From Brucella oryzae (GTDB taxonomy: Bacteria > Pseudomonadota > Alphaproteobacteria > Rhizobiales > Rhizobiaceae), in NCBI GenBank assembly GCA_012103035.1, contig JAAVLL010000001.1, positions 1,028,501-1,092,500 on the forward strand: 64,000 bases of DNA, written 5' to 3'. A program made the position numbers and the translations under genes. How positions within the stretch are numbered: the stretch's first letter is position 1; each line of letters starts with the position of its first letter. Shown here piece by piece: positions 21,633 through 31,654 of the stretch. The notes below the pieces were generated by a model, which worked only from the letters and a program-made list of their open reading frames with translations, did no database searches and was not told the DNA's origin.

Positions 21633-22628
21633 CTATGCTGCGATGAGCATTTTGCGATCGGCGCGTTCCTGCTGCGGTGAGCGCCCGTAGAGTTCACGGT
21701 AGCATTTGGAAAAATGCGACGCGGAAACGAAGCCGCAGGCAACGGCGACTTCGACTACAGGCATGGACGACTGCAAAAGCAGGTGGCGTGCGCGGTCGAG
21801 GCGGATTTCCAGATAATAGCGGGCCGGAGAGCGTCCCATTTCCTGCCGGAACAGGCGTTCGACCTGACGGCGCGACAGGCCGATCGTATGGGCGACATTG
21901 ATCAGTGCCTGCGGCTCTGAAGATTGGCTTCCATCATTTCGATGATGGTTAGGACCTTGGAGTTCTGGATGCCGAGGCGTGCGCGCAGTGGTAGACGCTG
22001 CCTGTCCTGCGGGCTGCGAACACGGTCGGTCAGCGCCTGTTCACAGATCTTGTTGACCAGATTGGCGTCGAAATCATCCCCGATCAACTTCAGCATCATA
22101 TCGAGAGAGCTGTTCCGCCGGCACAGGTGTAAAGGTTGCCATCGACCTCAAAGAGATCGGCATAGACCTCGGCCTTCGGGAATGCCTCAGAGAAACCCGG
22201 AAGATTTTCCCAGTGAATTGCGCAGCGTTTTCCAGACAAAAGCCCGGCTGCGGCTAGTATATGGGCCCCGTGCACAACCCTCCAACTGCCACGCCGCGAT
22301 TATATTCTTCGCGCAGCCATGCGAATACGGATTTGTTTCTAAATTCCTCTACGTAAACGCCGGAACAGACGAATACCATCGAGGGGCGTTGTTCGCGCTG
22401 TAGAAAACGTCGCTCGTCTTCCAGCGATGCATTGACTGCACATTCCACACCATTGGATGCGGTCACCGGCTTTCCGTCTACCGATGTCAATCGCCATCGA
22501 TAGGCGTCATAACCCAGCATCCGATTTGCGATGCGCAATGGCTCGATGGCCGTTGCGAACGCAATCATCGAAAAGTTTGGAACAAGGAAAAAGACAATAG
22601 ACCGCTTAACCGATGAAGCCTGGATCAT
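21633..22628 (-). CDS. GlxA/GbdR-type AraC family regulator, frameshifted
   Basis: Transcription factor with an N-terminal DJ-1/PfpI-like domain (MIQASSVKRSIVFFLVPNFSMIAFATAIEPLRIANRMLG) and a C-terminal pair of AraC helix-turn-helix motifs (LSRRQVERLFRQEMGRSPARYYLEIRLDRARHLLLQSSMPVVEVAVACGFVSASHFSKCYRELYGRSPQQERA). The middle (CAIHWENLPGFSEAFPK, CAGGTALDMMLKLIG) lies in another frame. Breaks are near 22258 (one G probably missing in GGGG), 22110 and 21920. About 330 residues. Members with this architecture control glycine-betaine, dimethylglycine or carnitine use, which fits the enzyme gene just downstream. Confidence 0.85.
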
Positions 22629-22884
22629 GCCCGATCGTTCCCATTCTCGAAGGCCCTGGCCGCGGTTCCCGACGCAGCTGAACCTTGTGTCTCCGTCACG
22701 ACTCCGGGTCGTTTTGGCCCGGTGTTTCCCGGTCGTTTTCAGGCCGGTGATCTTGCGGCGTCAACCCGGATTCGTCGGGGAAGGTGATGGCGCAAACAAG
22801 ATAGTGTTCTATTGAGACACAGAACGGGTAGGTTGCAAAGTGCGGCTAAATGCCTGCCGCGAAAAGGTATTTTAATGTCGGGAA
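22629..22884. other. Intergenic region upstream of the AraC/GlxA regulator
   Basis: About 256 bases between the regulator start and the DUF1127 terminator. I see no supported gene; it should hold the regulator's promoter. Confidence 0.45.
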
Positions 22885-22915
22885 ATTGAGGGCGGATCGC
22901 ATGATCGCCCTCAAT
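22885..22915 (-). terminator. Terminator after the DUF1127 gene
   Basis: Perfect 10-bp stem ATTGAGGGCG/CGCCCTCAAT with an 11-base loop, six bases after the stop of the leftward DUF1127 gene. Confidence 0.7.
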
Positions 22916-22920
22916 CGACG

Positions 22921-23202
22921 TCAGTTCTTGCGTTTAAATTCTGTCGTATTTCTGTGAATGTCCGGCAGGTGATCATCCACGTTCGGCCAGCCTATATCGT
23001 GCAATATGTGCTCAGGCAGTGCTTCGAGTACACGACGGCTACGCCTCACGCGACGTCCGTAAGACCAGATTTTCACCTGCTTCTGCACTTTGGCGTAAAA
23101 TTCCAGCAACCATGATGGTGCGTTCGCAACGGGTTGTGTTGTCGATGTGAACCGCACGATTGCTGCCCGGCCGTTGGGAGCGGATTGGCACTGAACGGTC
23201 AT
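22921..23202 (-). CDS. DUF1127 domain protein
   Basis: Small basic cytoplasmic protein, about 93 residues. The start at 23202 (MTVQCQSAPNGRAAIVRF) follows a good ribosome-binding site (GAGGAGAGAG); five upstream in-frame codons are dropped. The DUF1127 block is at the C-terminus: WSYGRRVRRSRRVLEALPEHILHDIGWP. Short DUF1127 proteins of this order often affect RNA turnover or stress responses, but the function here is not established. A LysR gene is transcribed away from it across a 158-base gap, so that regulator may control it. Confidence 0.85.
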   Translation of the reverse strand: MTVQCQSAPNGRAAIVRFTSTTQPVANAPSWLLEFYAKVQKQVKIWSYGRRVRRSRRVLEALPEHILHDIGWPNVDDHLPDIHRNTTEFKRKN

Positions 23203-23360
23203 TTTCTCTCTCCTCATTCAGAAAGTATCGGTTGATACGCTCGCTGCAGCTCTGCTTGTTCGTGTCTTGAATGTGCATTCGACTTGACGTTCAATCAAAC
23301 GAAATATAGAAAGGCTTAAGATCAGAAAATTTGAACAGCGTACTGAAAACGGAGTCCGTA

Positions 23361-24279
23361 ATGACAGCGCCCGTTCAACATCCCCTTCCAATGCTCGATA
23401 TCGATGTGCTGCGTACATTCGTGGCGATTGCCGATACGGGAAGTTTTTCCTCTGCGGCGAATGCGGTGTTCCGCACGCCGTCTGCGGTTTCGATGCAGAT
23501 CAAGAAGCTGGAAGAACAGATTGGTGTCGCAGTTTTCGATCGGGATGCCCGCTCGGTCACGCTGACGAGCGATGGCGAGATTCTGCTCGGATATGCACGT
23601 CGTCTTCTGGCTCTCAATCGTGAAGCGGTCTCGAAGTTTGTCGCGCCAACGGTGACTGGCGTAGTCAGATTGGGTTCGCCGGATGATATCGGTGAATGTG
23701 TGCTGCCGCTGGTGTTGAAGCGTTTTGCTGAAAGCCATCCCGGCGTAACGGTCGATGTGGTGATCGACCAGAGCAGCAACCTGCGCAAGCGGCTCGACGA
23801 ACGTCGGCTGGATGTGACGCTGATCAATGTATCTCATACGATATTGAACAAAGGTGATGTGGAAGTTCTGCTGGACGAGAGCTGGTTTGGGCTGGTGCCA
23901 AGTGCGGCACGGCTTATCGCCGGGAGCCTCTGCCGCTCTCTATTTGGGAAGAGGGTGCGCCTGGCGCGGCAGTGCGCTGGAAGCGCTTGAAAGCAGTGGC
24001 CGTCCTTACCGCATTGCCTATATGAGTTCGCATTCAACAGGACAACGGGCTGCGATCATGGCCGATCTCGCGATTGCACCGTTCGGTAAAACCCTGTTGA
24101 GTGACGGGATTGTTGCCCTGGGGCCGGAGCATGGTCTGCCTGCTCTGGGTCGTTATCAGCTTGGCATGGTTGTGAAGCCCGAAGCCGGACCGCATATTCA
24201 GGTTGTTGCCGACCATCTGCGGAATGTTTTCGAAGGCTACCGCCGTTCCGGTCGCTTCGAGACGTTTCGCTCCTGCTGA
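23361..24279 (+). CDS. LysR family transcriptional regulator, two frameshifts
   Basis: DNA-binding regulator. ATG 23361, preceded by GGAG, gives MTAPVQHPLPMLDIDVLRTFVAIADTGSFSSAANAVFRTPSAVSMQIKKLEEQIGVAVFDRDARSVTLTSDGE, a full LysR helix-turn-helix of the LrhA-like branch. The substrate domain starts VTGVVRLGSPDDIGECVLPLVLKRFAESHPGV. The frame breaks near 23885 and 23990, and the C-terminus resumes as SSGRPYRIAYMSSHSTGQRAAIMADLAIAPFGKTLL to 24279. It is divergent from the DUF1127 gene. Its ligand is unknown. Confidence 0.88.
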
Positions 24280-24503
24280 CGGTTGATCACAGTTTATTGG
24301 GATAGGAACTAATACATTCTCTTGCCAGTAAAAACGCCGCGCTAGATTTCCTTTGTGACAGCCGAGTGAATCGGCTTCACCACCAGATGCCGGGCAGGGG
24401 CTTCGTGTGTGGCGGGAGGCATAACTGGTTCGAATAGACTTGGAACTCTATGCATCTGCTCCTTCAAAAGAGCAGAAAAGCGCATTCCATTGGAGAGACC
24501 GTC
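24280..24503. other. Intergenic region before the entericidin gene
   Basis: About 224 bases with no supported gene. It presumably carries the promoter of the small lipoprotein gene; no clear boxes were assigned. Confidence 0.4.
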
Positions 24504-24638
24504 ATGAAGCTGACCCGACTTGTCCCTGTTGCTATCGTTCTTTGCGCATTTACGCTTGCGTCCTGTGCAAATACTGTTCGCGGCGTTGGTCGCGACGTGA
24601 AGGGCACCGCCCATGCGGTTCAGGAAACAGTAGAGTAA
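24504..24638 (+). CDS. Entericidin A/B family lipoprotein
   Basis: A 44-residue lipoprotein. Start ATG 24504 follows TTGGAGAGA; upstream in-frame codons from 24450 lack a signal. The lipobox (LASC, lipidated Cys at about residue 20) follows a hydrophobic signal (LVPVAIVLCAFT), and the mature part NTVRGVGRDVKGTAHAVQETVE matches entericidin-like proteins. It is envelope-anchored and of unclear role in this group; the toxin/antidote role known for E. coli EcnAB should not be assumed. Confidence 0.85.
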   Translation: MKLTRLVPVAIVLCAFTLASCANTVRGVGRDVKGTAHAVQETVE

Positions 24639-24649
24639 AGAGAACGACT

Positions 24650-24676
24650 GGCCCGGGTTTCCCGGGCCTTTTCTTT
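24650..24676 (+). terminator. Rho-independent terminator after entericidin
   Basis: Stem GGCCCGGG/CCCGGGCC with a TTT loop followed by TTTTCTTT. It also overlaps the end of the convergent glycosyltransferase gene. Confidence 0.9.
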
Positions 24677-26167
24677 ATGGAACCAGAAAATAGCTGACTG
24701 TTATGTGCTTGTCTGGTCGGGTTTTGTATTGAATATCAGTGGTGGCGATGCCTTTTGGGGGCACGGCTATGTTTGCATTTTGCAACAGCGCTGCAATGCG
24801 GTCATTCGGTACAGCACCACCAAACCACATGACGAGTACGGGTGGTGTCAAATGGGCTCCGGCGTCCGGCGTTTCAGGATGCACCACACGCAAGGACGAG
24901 TCAAACAATCTGAAATTGCCCGGTATCTGGGCATTATCCGTCAGGATCGTCTTGAACGGCCTTTGGCCTGCACTTCTTCGTAAAGGTGCCGGTAGTCGAG
25001 TTGTCCATAGGGCGGCGAACTGGAACCGTAGGTCAGATAATAGCTCAGGACCGGCGGAACGATTAGTGCAACGACCGCGCTGACGACGGCATAGTCGATC
25101 AACGCCCTGTTTCCGATCCGATAACGCCCCATAAAGCTGGCAATCAGTGCCGGAGTGAGAAACAGGACCGGCTGCAGCCAACGATCTTTTACGTTATTCG
25201 CACCAGTAGCAACAACTCCGACTAGAACGATAACCAGTCCCATAAGAATCAGGAGGCGTATGAACTTCTCGCCGACAGTGAGTGGAGTGGAGGGTGCCGT
25301 TCTTTTCTTCCAGTGAATGAGCGCGATAATGCCCGCGATTGCCAGTGCAAGGATGGAGAATAAAAATGCCGCTTCGACGAGGCTCTCGACACCCATCAAC
25401 CGGTCGAAGAGAACGTTACCCGAGGCGCCGATTTCAAATTTGTTCGCACGCGCTAAGACGCTGGATTTGTGCGCTAGCATCCAGAATGCTGTTGGTCCGA
25501 AGCAGATCGCAAATGCCAGGACTGTGACGATGCTCAGTTTGGAGAGCAGTATCCTGCGGTACTCGGGAATCAAAAGCCCCGTCACAATCAACATGATCAG
25601 GAAGAATGATGCGTTAAACTTTCCAAGGAGTGCGGCAGCCATGGCGACGCCAAGTGCGGCGGCAGAGCCTGTATGGCGCGCGCGCATATGCCAGGCAAAG
25701 GCGAGAAAGGCCCAGCCGCAACCCGCTGTCCCCGCAACCGAATGCGTCAGTGCGCGTTGCGATTCCCATCCGATTTGCGGAATCAGGAACAGTCCGAGCA
25801 TGCTGGCCGAGGCAACAATACGCGAGAGCCGAGCAGTCTCATGGCACCGTAAACGCTCAGGAAAAGGCTTGCGAGAATGCTGAACTTGACGATCTGGAGC
25901 GTGAGCATTGATGTGCCTAATACTGACGCTACCAGATTGGTAATCCATGTATAAAGAGGGGTTGCGATCCGCCATACCCCAGTCCAGATAACCGATATTG
26001 GCGAGTTGTTCGGCGTCATCGAGGCCGGCGCCGTTGGAAACGACGGTGACAAGAATAGTCTGGAACGCGAAATAGCACAGCACGAAAACTACAGCCAAAG
26101 GCAGGCCGAAAAGCCTCCTGTCGGCAGTGGAAACAGCGGTGGCTGATCGTTGTGCGGTCAAACTCAT
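24675..26167 (-). CDS. GT39-type membrane glycosyltransferase (ArnT/PMT-like), frameshifted
   Basis: Polytopic inner-membrane transferase of the dolichyl-phosphate-mannose/ArnT superfamily, which moves a sugar from a lipid carrier to an envelope acceptor. The start MSLTAQRSATAVSTADRR leads to a first helix and the catalytic-loop acidic pair GLDDAEQLANIGYLDWG. A second frame supplies the expected LYTWITNLVASVLGTSMLTLQIVKFSILASLFLSVYGAMRLLG. Later helices (RILLSKLSIVTVLAFAICFGPTAFWML, ANNVKDRWLQPVLFLTPALIASF) are in the main frame. The soluble C-terminus (FRLFDSSLRVVHPETPDAGAHLTPPVLVMWFGG) is in another. Breaks near 25990, 25850 and 24960. Acceptor unknown. Confidence 0.82.
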
Positions 26168-26575
26168 TGCCCTGATTTAAAATTACCTGCATAGCAGGCT
26201 ATATTAGAAGCGCTTTGCATTTCACAGGATTATGTCCAGATTTCAATCGGACAGCTCTGAAAGCTCTGTAACAAAGGCGTGTAATTGTGCAATTTTGCAG
26301 GATGAAGAGCAACGGGCCAGATTCAGGCAACTATTCGTAGGCCTAAATGGCAAAACCGCGCTGCCAGAGGTGCACGGTTTTGCCAATTACGCATGGCATC
26401 TCCGCCGAACAATACACTGGCGGGATATACTGAGCTCCGGTACGCAGTACCAGATCCGGAGCGTCGAGCTGGGGTAAACCCGTCTCGTGCTCCTTTCTAG
26501 CCCAACATCGTTACCGTACGGTTATCAGAGACTTAAGCAAATCTAAACAATGCAAATTTTTGCATTGGCAATTGT
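26168..26575. other. Intergenic region with an 11-bp inverted repeat
   Basis: About 408 bases. A frame at 26232-26477 has no family features and atypical composition, so it is not called. The clear element is TGGCAAAACCG at 26348-26358, repeated inverted as CGGTTTTGCCA at 26375-26385 with 16 bases between. Confidence 0.5.
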
Positions 26576-27466
26576 TTATTTTGCCCCGGATTTGGCGCGC
26601 AGGTAGTTGATGATGCCTGAAAAATCTTCGCCGCCATGACCTTCACCGTCAAAAAGACTATAAAGTTCCTGTGCATGTGCACCAAGCGGTGTTTCCGCGC
26701 CAGCGCTTTGGGCAGCCTCCTGTGAAAGTTTGAGGTCCTTCAGCATCAAAGCTGCCGCAAAGCCGGGTTTATAGTCGCGGTTTGCCGGGGATGTCGGAAC
26801 AGGACCCGGGACCGGGCAATAGGTCGTCAGCGACCAGCATTGTCCCGATGATGTTGACGCCACATCGAAGAGTGCCTGATGGGACAGGCCCAGTTTTTCA
26901 GCCAGGACGAAGGCCTCGCTGACGCCGATCATCGATATGCCGAGAATCATATTGTTGCATATTTTTGCGGCTTGCCCTGCACCGTCGCCACCACAATGAA
27001 CGATCTTTCCAGCCATCGGTTGCAGGATCGGCTCTCCGCGTTTGAACGCCTCGTCGCTGCCGCCAGCCATGAAAGTCAGCGTACCCGCCGAAGCGCCACC
27101 GGTGCCGCCGGAAACAGGCGCATCAATGGAAAGGTGTCCGTGGCTTGCGGCCAACTCATGTGCCTTGCGTGCCGAATCCACATCGATTGTGGAGCAGTCG
27201 ATGAAAAGTGAGTCTTTTCGGGCTTTGGGCGCAATATCTTCATAGACGGAGAGAACGTGCTTTCCGGCTGGCAGCATGGTGATGACCACGTCGACGTCAG
27301 CGACTGCATCCTGCGCGCTCGAAGCTATCGAGAGGCCATTGGCCTTCGCCTCATCAAGATGTTGCGGCAAGAGGTCGAAGCCGCGGACGGTGTGACCGGC
27401 TTTCACGAGGTTGGCGGCCATCGGACCGCCCATATTGCCAAGGCCGATAAATGCTATTGTGGCCAT
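26576..27466 (-). CDS. mmsB: 3-hydroxyisobutyrate dehydrogenase
   Basis: Cytoplasmic NAD-dependent enzyme that oxidises 3-hydroxyisobutyrate to methylmalonate semialdehyde in valine degradation. The frame is intact at 296 residues. It starts with the Rossmann motif IAFIGLGNMGGPMAANLVKAGH (GxGxxG), and has the substrate-binding block DAPVSGGTGGASAGTLTFMAGG and the catalytic Lys region GGDGAGQAAKICNNMILGISM. The C-terminus contains DYKPGFAAALMLKDLKLSQEAA. The acyl-CoA dehydrogenase gene for the same pathway lies directly upstream on the same strand, so they probably form one operon. Confidence 0.95.
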   Translation of the reverse strand: MATIAFIGLGNMGGPMAANLVKAGHTVRGFDLLPQHLDEAKANGLSIASSAQDAVADVDVVITMLPAGKHVLSVYEDIAPKARKDSLFIDCSTIDVDSARKAHELAASHGHLSIDAPVSGGTGGASAGTLTFMAGGSDEAFKRGEPILQPMAGKIVHCGGDGAGQAAKICNNMILGISMIGVSEAFVLAEKLGLSHQALFDVASTSSGQCWSLTTYCPVPGPVPTSPANRDYKPGFAAALMLKDLKLSQEAAQSAGAETPLGAHAQELYSLFDGEGHGGEDFSGIINYLRAKSGAK

Positions 27467-27503
27467 AATGAATTCCTCCCTTGGCGGTTGTTAACTGGAA
27501 GTG

Positions 27504-27555
27504 CGTACATCTTATCCGAACGCCGTTTCACACTTTTCGGGATGCACTTTAAAAT
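27504..27555 (-). repeat. Dispersed palindromic repeat, copy 1
   Basis: The reverse complement reads like the element at 38077-38121; the shared core includes CATCCCGAAAAGTGTGAAAC. It sits between the acyl-CoA dehydrogenase stop and the mmsB start. The copy is slightly degenerate, so its stem is weaker than in copy 2. Confidence 0.75.
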
Positions 27556-28705
27556 CAACGTCCGATCATCTGGCGCGCAATGATGACACGCATAATCTCG
27601 TTTGTACCCTCAGAATCTGGTGCACGCGCAGATCGCGAACAAGCTTTTCGATCCCGTATTCATGCAGATATCCGTAGCCGCCGAAAAGCTGCAGTGCTTC
27701 GTTCGCCACATTGAAACCCGTATCGGTGACGAAGCGCTTGGCCATGGCGGACCATTTGCCCGCATCATGCGTTTTGCGGTCAAGCTTGCTGGCAGCAGTG
27801 TAAAGAAGCAGGCGTGACGCCGAGTTCGGTTTCCATGTCCGCCAGGCGGAATTGCAGTGCTTGAAAACGGTCAATAGTCTGGCCGAAGGCCTTGCGCTGA
27901 CTGCAATAATCCAGTGACTTGTCGAGTGCTGATTGTGCGCCGCCGAGCGAGCAGGCGGCAATATTGAGCCGGCCGCCGTCAAGCCCTGCCATCGCTATGC
28001 GAAAGCCGGTGCCTTCTTCACCGAGAAGGTTTTCAACTGGAACGCGACAATTGTCGAAAACAACGGTTCTTGTCGGTTGTGCATTCCAGCCCATCTTGAA
28101 TTCATTTGCGCCAAAGAGGCCGGGTGCATCTTTTGGCACAACGATGGTGGAAATCCCCTTGGGACCGTCCTCGCCGGTACGCACCATAGTCACATAGACA
28201 TCTGTGGCGCCTGCACCGGAAATGAACTGCTTGGAGCCGTTGAGAATATAATAGTCACCATCGCGTGTAGCGCGTGTTCTAAGCGCAGCCGCATCCGAAC
28301 CTGATCCGGGCTCGGTCAGGCGTAGCTGGCAAGCGATTCCATCGATGTAAGCTTCGGCAGCAAGCGTTGGCGCTGTTCGTTGTTGCCGAAAGTGTCGATC
28401 ATCCATGCGGCCATGTTATGGATAGAGACAAAGGCCGAAAATGCGGGGCACGCGGTCGCCAGCGCTTCAAAAATAAGCACTGCATCCAGCCGCTTGAGTG
28501 CTGAGCCACCGACATCTTCATGTACATAGATGCCACCCATGCCGAGCGGACCGGTCTCTTGTAGTACATCGACCGGGAAATGTTTGTCACGATCCCATTG
28601 CAATGCATATGGGGCAATGCGATCACTGGCGAAGGCTCGCGCCATATCCTGAATGGCAAGCTGATCTTCATTCAGTTCGAACTGGTTCTGGTCGGCAGCA
28701 TCCAT
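27555..28705 (-). CDS. Acyl-CoA dehydrogenase, probably isobutyryl-CoA dehydrogenase, frameshifted
   Basis: Flavoenzyme that desaturates a short branched acyl-CoA; pairing with mmsB points to isobutyryl-CoA in valine degradation. Start 28705 gives [44 protein letters not shown]. Family marks are [93 protein letters not shown] and [30 protein letters not shown]. Frame breaks lie near 28325, 27820 and 27615. Restoring the last gives [17 protein letters not shown] and a stop at 27555. About 383 residues. Confidence 0.87.
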
Positions 28706-28885
28706 GGTTTCCTCCTGTAGCACCGCAGCTCTTCCCCGGACTAGATCATAACGGTGGAGGGCTGCCAACGCTCCATTGGAATAATGTTGCTCACATTTGT
28801 AATAAACTGATGCGCATTTTTGCATAGACGTTCGTCGCGTGCGGTCCCGTTGCCAGCGAGTTCAGTTTAAGCTAGGCAGCAGTTT
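28706..28885. promoter_or_regulatory. Divergent promoter region, acyl-CoA dehydrogenase / cobQ
   Basis: A 180-base gap between leftward and rightward genes that must hold both promoters. No cobalamin riboswitch is present here, unlike upstream of cbtB. Confidence 0.45.
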
Positions 28886-30335
28886 ATGGCACGCGCAATC
28901 ATGTTTCAGGGAACGGGTTCGGACGTCGGCAAAAGTGTTCTTGTTGCCGGATTATGCCGCGTCGCACGTAACCGTGGTCTCAATGTTCGCCCTTTCAAAC
29001 CCCAAAACATGTCTAACAACGCGGCGGTTAGCGACGATGGCGGTGAAATCGGCAGAGCTCAGTGGTTGCAGGCACTGGCTTGTGGTGTACCGTCGTCTGT
29101 TCATATGAACCCGGTGCTTCTCAAGCCGCAGACTGACATGGGTAGTCAGGTCGTCGTACAGGGGCAGGTGCGGGGCGAAGCGCGTGGGCGCTATTATCAG
29201 GAGTTGAAACCGCAGCTCATGGCGGCTGTCATGGAATCCTTTGCCAGGATCAGCCAAGGCGCGGACCTTGTGCTTGTGGAAGGGGCGGGGTCGTCAGCTG
29301 AAATCAACCTGCGGGCTGGCGATATCGCCAATATGGGATTTGCCACGCAGGCCGATGTCCCGGTCGTTCTCGTTGGCGATATAGACAGGGGCGGCGTTAT
29401 CGCTTCTCTCGTCGGCACGCACACTATTCTTTCCCAACAGGACCGCGCCATGGTTCGCGGATTTCTGATCAACAAGTTCCGGGGCGATATCTCGCTTTTT
29501 GATGACGGGCTGGCTGCCATTACCCAGTTTACCGGCTGGCGTTCTTTCGGCGTGGTTCCGTGGCTGAAAGCAGTATCGCGACTGCCAGCCGAGGATTCGG
29601 TTGTTCTTGAGCGTGCAGTACGCGGAAAAAGAAGTCACTCGTGGTTGCGGTGCCTATGTTGCCGCGCATCGCCAATTTCGATGATCTTGATCCGCTAAAA
29701 ACTGAATCGGATGTAGAAGTAGTCATGGTGCCGCCTGGATCGAGTATTCCCGGCGATGCGGGCCTTGTCATTCTGCCGGGAACAAAGTCTACGATAGCCG
29801 ATATGCAGGCGGTTCGTGACAATGGCTGGGATCTGGAATTGTTTGCCCATGTGAAACGGGGCGGTTATGTGCTTGGTATCTGCGGTGGGTTCCAGATGCT
29901 TGGTCGCCACATCAGCGACCCGACCGGTATCGAGGGCCATGTGCGCGATATCGATGGGTTGGCGCTTCTCGATGTTGAAACGTTGATGGAACCTGAAAAG
30001 TTGTCCGCAATGTGCAGGCGACCTCGATTCTCCATAATGTGCCGCTGGACGGATATGAAATTCATATCGGGCGCACGATCGGACAGGATATGGTGAGGCC
30101 ATTTGCCCGTATTGGCGAGCATGATGATGGAGCGGTATCTCCAGATGGGCGGATCATGGGGACTTATCTTCATGGTGTTTTTAGTGCTGACGAGTTCCGT
30201 CGGAGATTTTTGCAGGGGCTTGGTGTGAGCGGTAGCCAGATGAGTTATCGTGCCAGTGTCGAGGCCGCGCTGGATGAACTGTCCGAGGAGCTGGAAGCCT
30301 GTCTCGATATCGATGCATTGTTTAATTTGAAATGA
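28886..30335 (+). CDS. cobQ: Adenosylcobyric acid synthase CobQ, two frameshifts
   Basis: ATP- and glutamine-dependent amidase that adds four amide groups to adenosylcobyrinic acid a,c-diamide. The N-terminal P-loop-like domain starts [48 protein letters not shown]. Further marks are [26 protein letters not shown] and [16 protein letters not shown]. The C-terminal glutaminase domain has the nucleophile in [15 protein letters not shown] and ends with the His of GTYLHGVF. Frame breaks are near 29635 and 30003. About 483 residues. It is the first of the cobalamin genes in the window. Confidence 0.95.
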
Positions 30336-30394
30336 GGTAGTCAATCATCGGTCGCGATTGACGCCGATGGGGCGAAAGCCTAGTGTCAAAACCA

Positions 30395-30606
30395 TGCAAC
30401 AGGTCTTTGCCGGGACGAATCCCGGCGATACCAAAAGGAATGCGACGGACGGACCCAATCCGGGCGTCTTTATCGCAGCCGACCCGCGACTGTAGAGCGG
30501 AGAGGGATGAAGCAAGCCGGGCAACCGGTAACCACTGGAAGCATTAAAGGCTTCTGGGAAGGTAGCTTCAATCCCGCGACCCGTGAGCCAGGAGACCTGC
30601 CTGTTG
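30395..30606 (+). promoter_or_regulatory. Cobalamin (B12) riboswitch
   Basis: Rightward RNA element with the class landmarks in order: ACAGGT at about 30399; a GC stem; ACCAAAAGGAAT; GCAGCCGACCCGCGACTGT at about 30476; CCACTGG; CTGGGAAGG; and the B12 box GCCAGGAGACCTGCC at 30587-30601. It lies 64 bases upstream of cbtB. It should repress cbtB-cbtA and the downstream cob genes when adenosylcobalamin is abundant. The later part (30607-30669) may contain the expression platform. Confidence 0.95.
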
Positions 30607-30669
30607 CGTGAAGGCATAGAGCCTGAACCCCATGGGAGGTTTTTCCCTGCTGCCTGCACGGAGGTTGTC

Positions 30670-30858
30670 ATGGCTGCACGTACTCAAGATTCTGTTTCCA
30701 GCACACTCGCAATGCCGCTTGCTGCCCGTCTGGGCACAGCTGTCGTTTCTCTGCTTCTCGGCGCGTTCCTGATTTACGGCGTAGGGCTTGCCCATTCCGA
30801 TACGCTGCACGATTCAGCACACGATACGCGCCATTCTTATGGTTTTCCCTGCCACTGA
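30670..30858 (+). CDS. cbtB: Cobalt transporter subunit CbtB
   Basis: A 62-residue single-helix membrane protein that works with CbtA in cobalt uptake. ATG 30670 follows GGAGG. The helix is LGTAVVSLLLGAFLIYGVGLA; the C-terminus is rich in possible metal ligands (HSDTLHDSAHDTRHSYGFPCH), with the FPCH ending typical of CbtB. It is the first gene after the B12 riboswitch, so it is probably B12-repressed. The frame is intact. Confidence 0.93.
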   Translation: MAARTQDSVSSTLAMPLAARLGTAVVSLLLGAFLIYGVGLAHSDTLHDSAHDTRHSYGFPCH

Positions 30859-30942
30859 GCAGCCTAACCTTTTGAGAATTGAAGTTGAGCAAGGCTCGAT
30901 GGCGGACGGCCATCGGCGCGAAATTGCTATTGAGGGACAGAA

Positions 30943-31654
30943 ATGTTGATCCGTTATTTGTTGGCGACGCTTGCTGCCGGTCTTTTGGCCGGGCTGTTGA
31001 TTACTCCAGCCATGTATTTGAAGACAGTACCGTTGATCCTGCAGGCCGAAACCTATGAAGATGCTGGCGGTGGTCACAGCCATGGCGAGGCGGAAGCCAC
31101 GCCGCATGAACATGGTGCCACTGCCGCAGATGCTGAAGTAGAAGGAGCCGAACTGCCGTTCGGACGGTTGGGCAATACAATCCTTGCGAATCTCGTGGCA
31201 GGCGCGGGTTTTGCCTTGCTGCTCGGTGGCGTGGCCTTGCTTCTCGGGCGTCGCATTACGGCGCAGAACGGCATCTATTGGGGTGTTGCTGGCTTTTGCA
31301 GTCGCCTTTCTGCCCGCGTTGGGATTGTCACCGGAATTGCCGGCAATGCCGGCGGCCGATCTGGCCGAACGTCAGCTATGGTGGATTGCAACCGTGGTGC
31401 TGAGCGGTCTGGGGCTCTATCTCATCGTTTTACGCCAGGAAATCTGGGCGAAGATTCTTGGGCTAGTGCTGATTATGGCTCCGCATCTCTATGGTGCACC
31501 GCATCCGGAAGATATTTCGTCTCCCATTCCCGCGCTGCTTGCGTCGCAATATGCGGTCGCATCGCTGGCGACCAACCTGTTTATGTGGGCGGTGATCGGC
31601 CTCGCGCTCGGCTGGTTCATCCAGCACTATGCGTCGTCCGAGATTGAGGGTTGA
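30943..31654 (+). CDS. cbtA: Cobalt transporter subunit CbtA, frameshifted
   Basis: Multi-helix membrane protein that pairs with CbtB for cobalt import. It starts MLIRYLLATLAAGLLAGLLITPAMYLKTVPLILQAE. A His-rich external loop (GGGHSHGEAEATPHEHG) follows, then helices ending APHLYGAPHPEDISSPIPALLASQYAVASLATNLFMW, which is the CbtA signature region. The frame changes near 31290; expected GFLAFAV coding suggests loss of about 8 bases of a short direct repeat (CTGGCTTT) or another small indel. The stop overlaps the cobU start (TGATG). Confidence 0.9.

Noticed and set aside
22531..22815. 94-codon rightward frame upstream of the DUF1127 region
   Set aside because: Overlaps the start of the AraC/GlxA regulator in antisense and has no protein-like features.
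26232..26477. 81-codon rightward frame in a gap
   Set aside because: No ribosome-binding site, no recognisable domain, and it spans the inverted repeat; not enough to call a gene.
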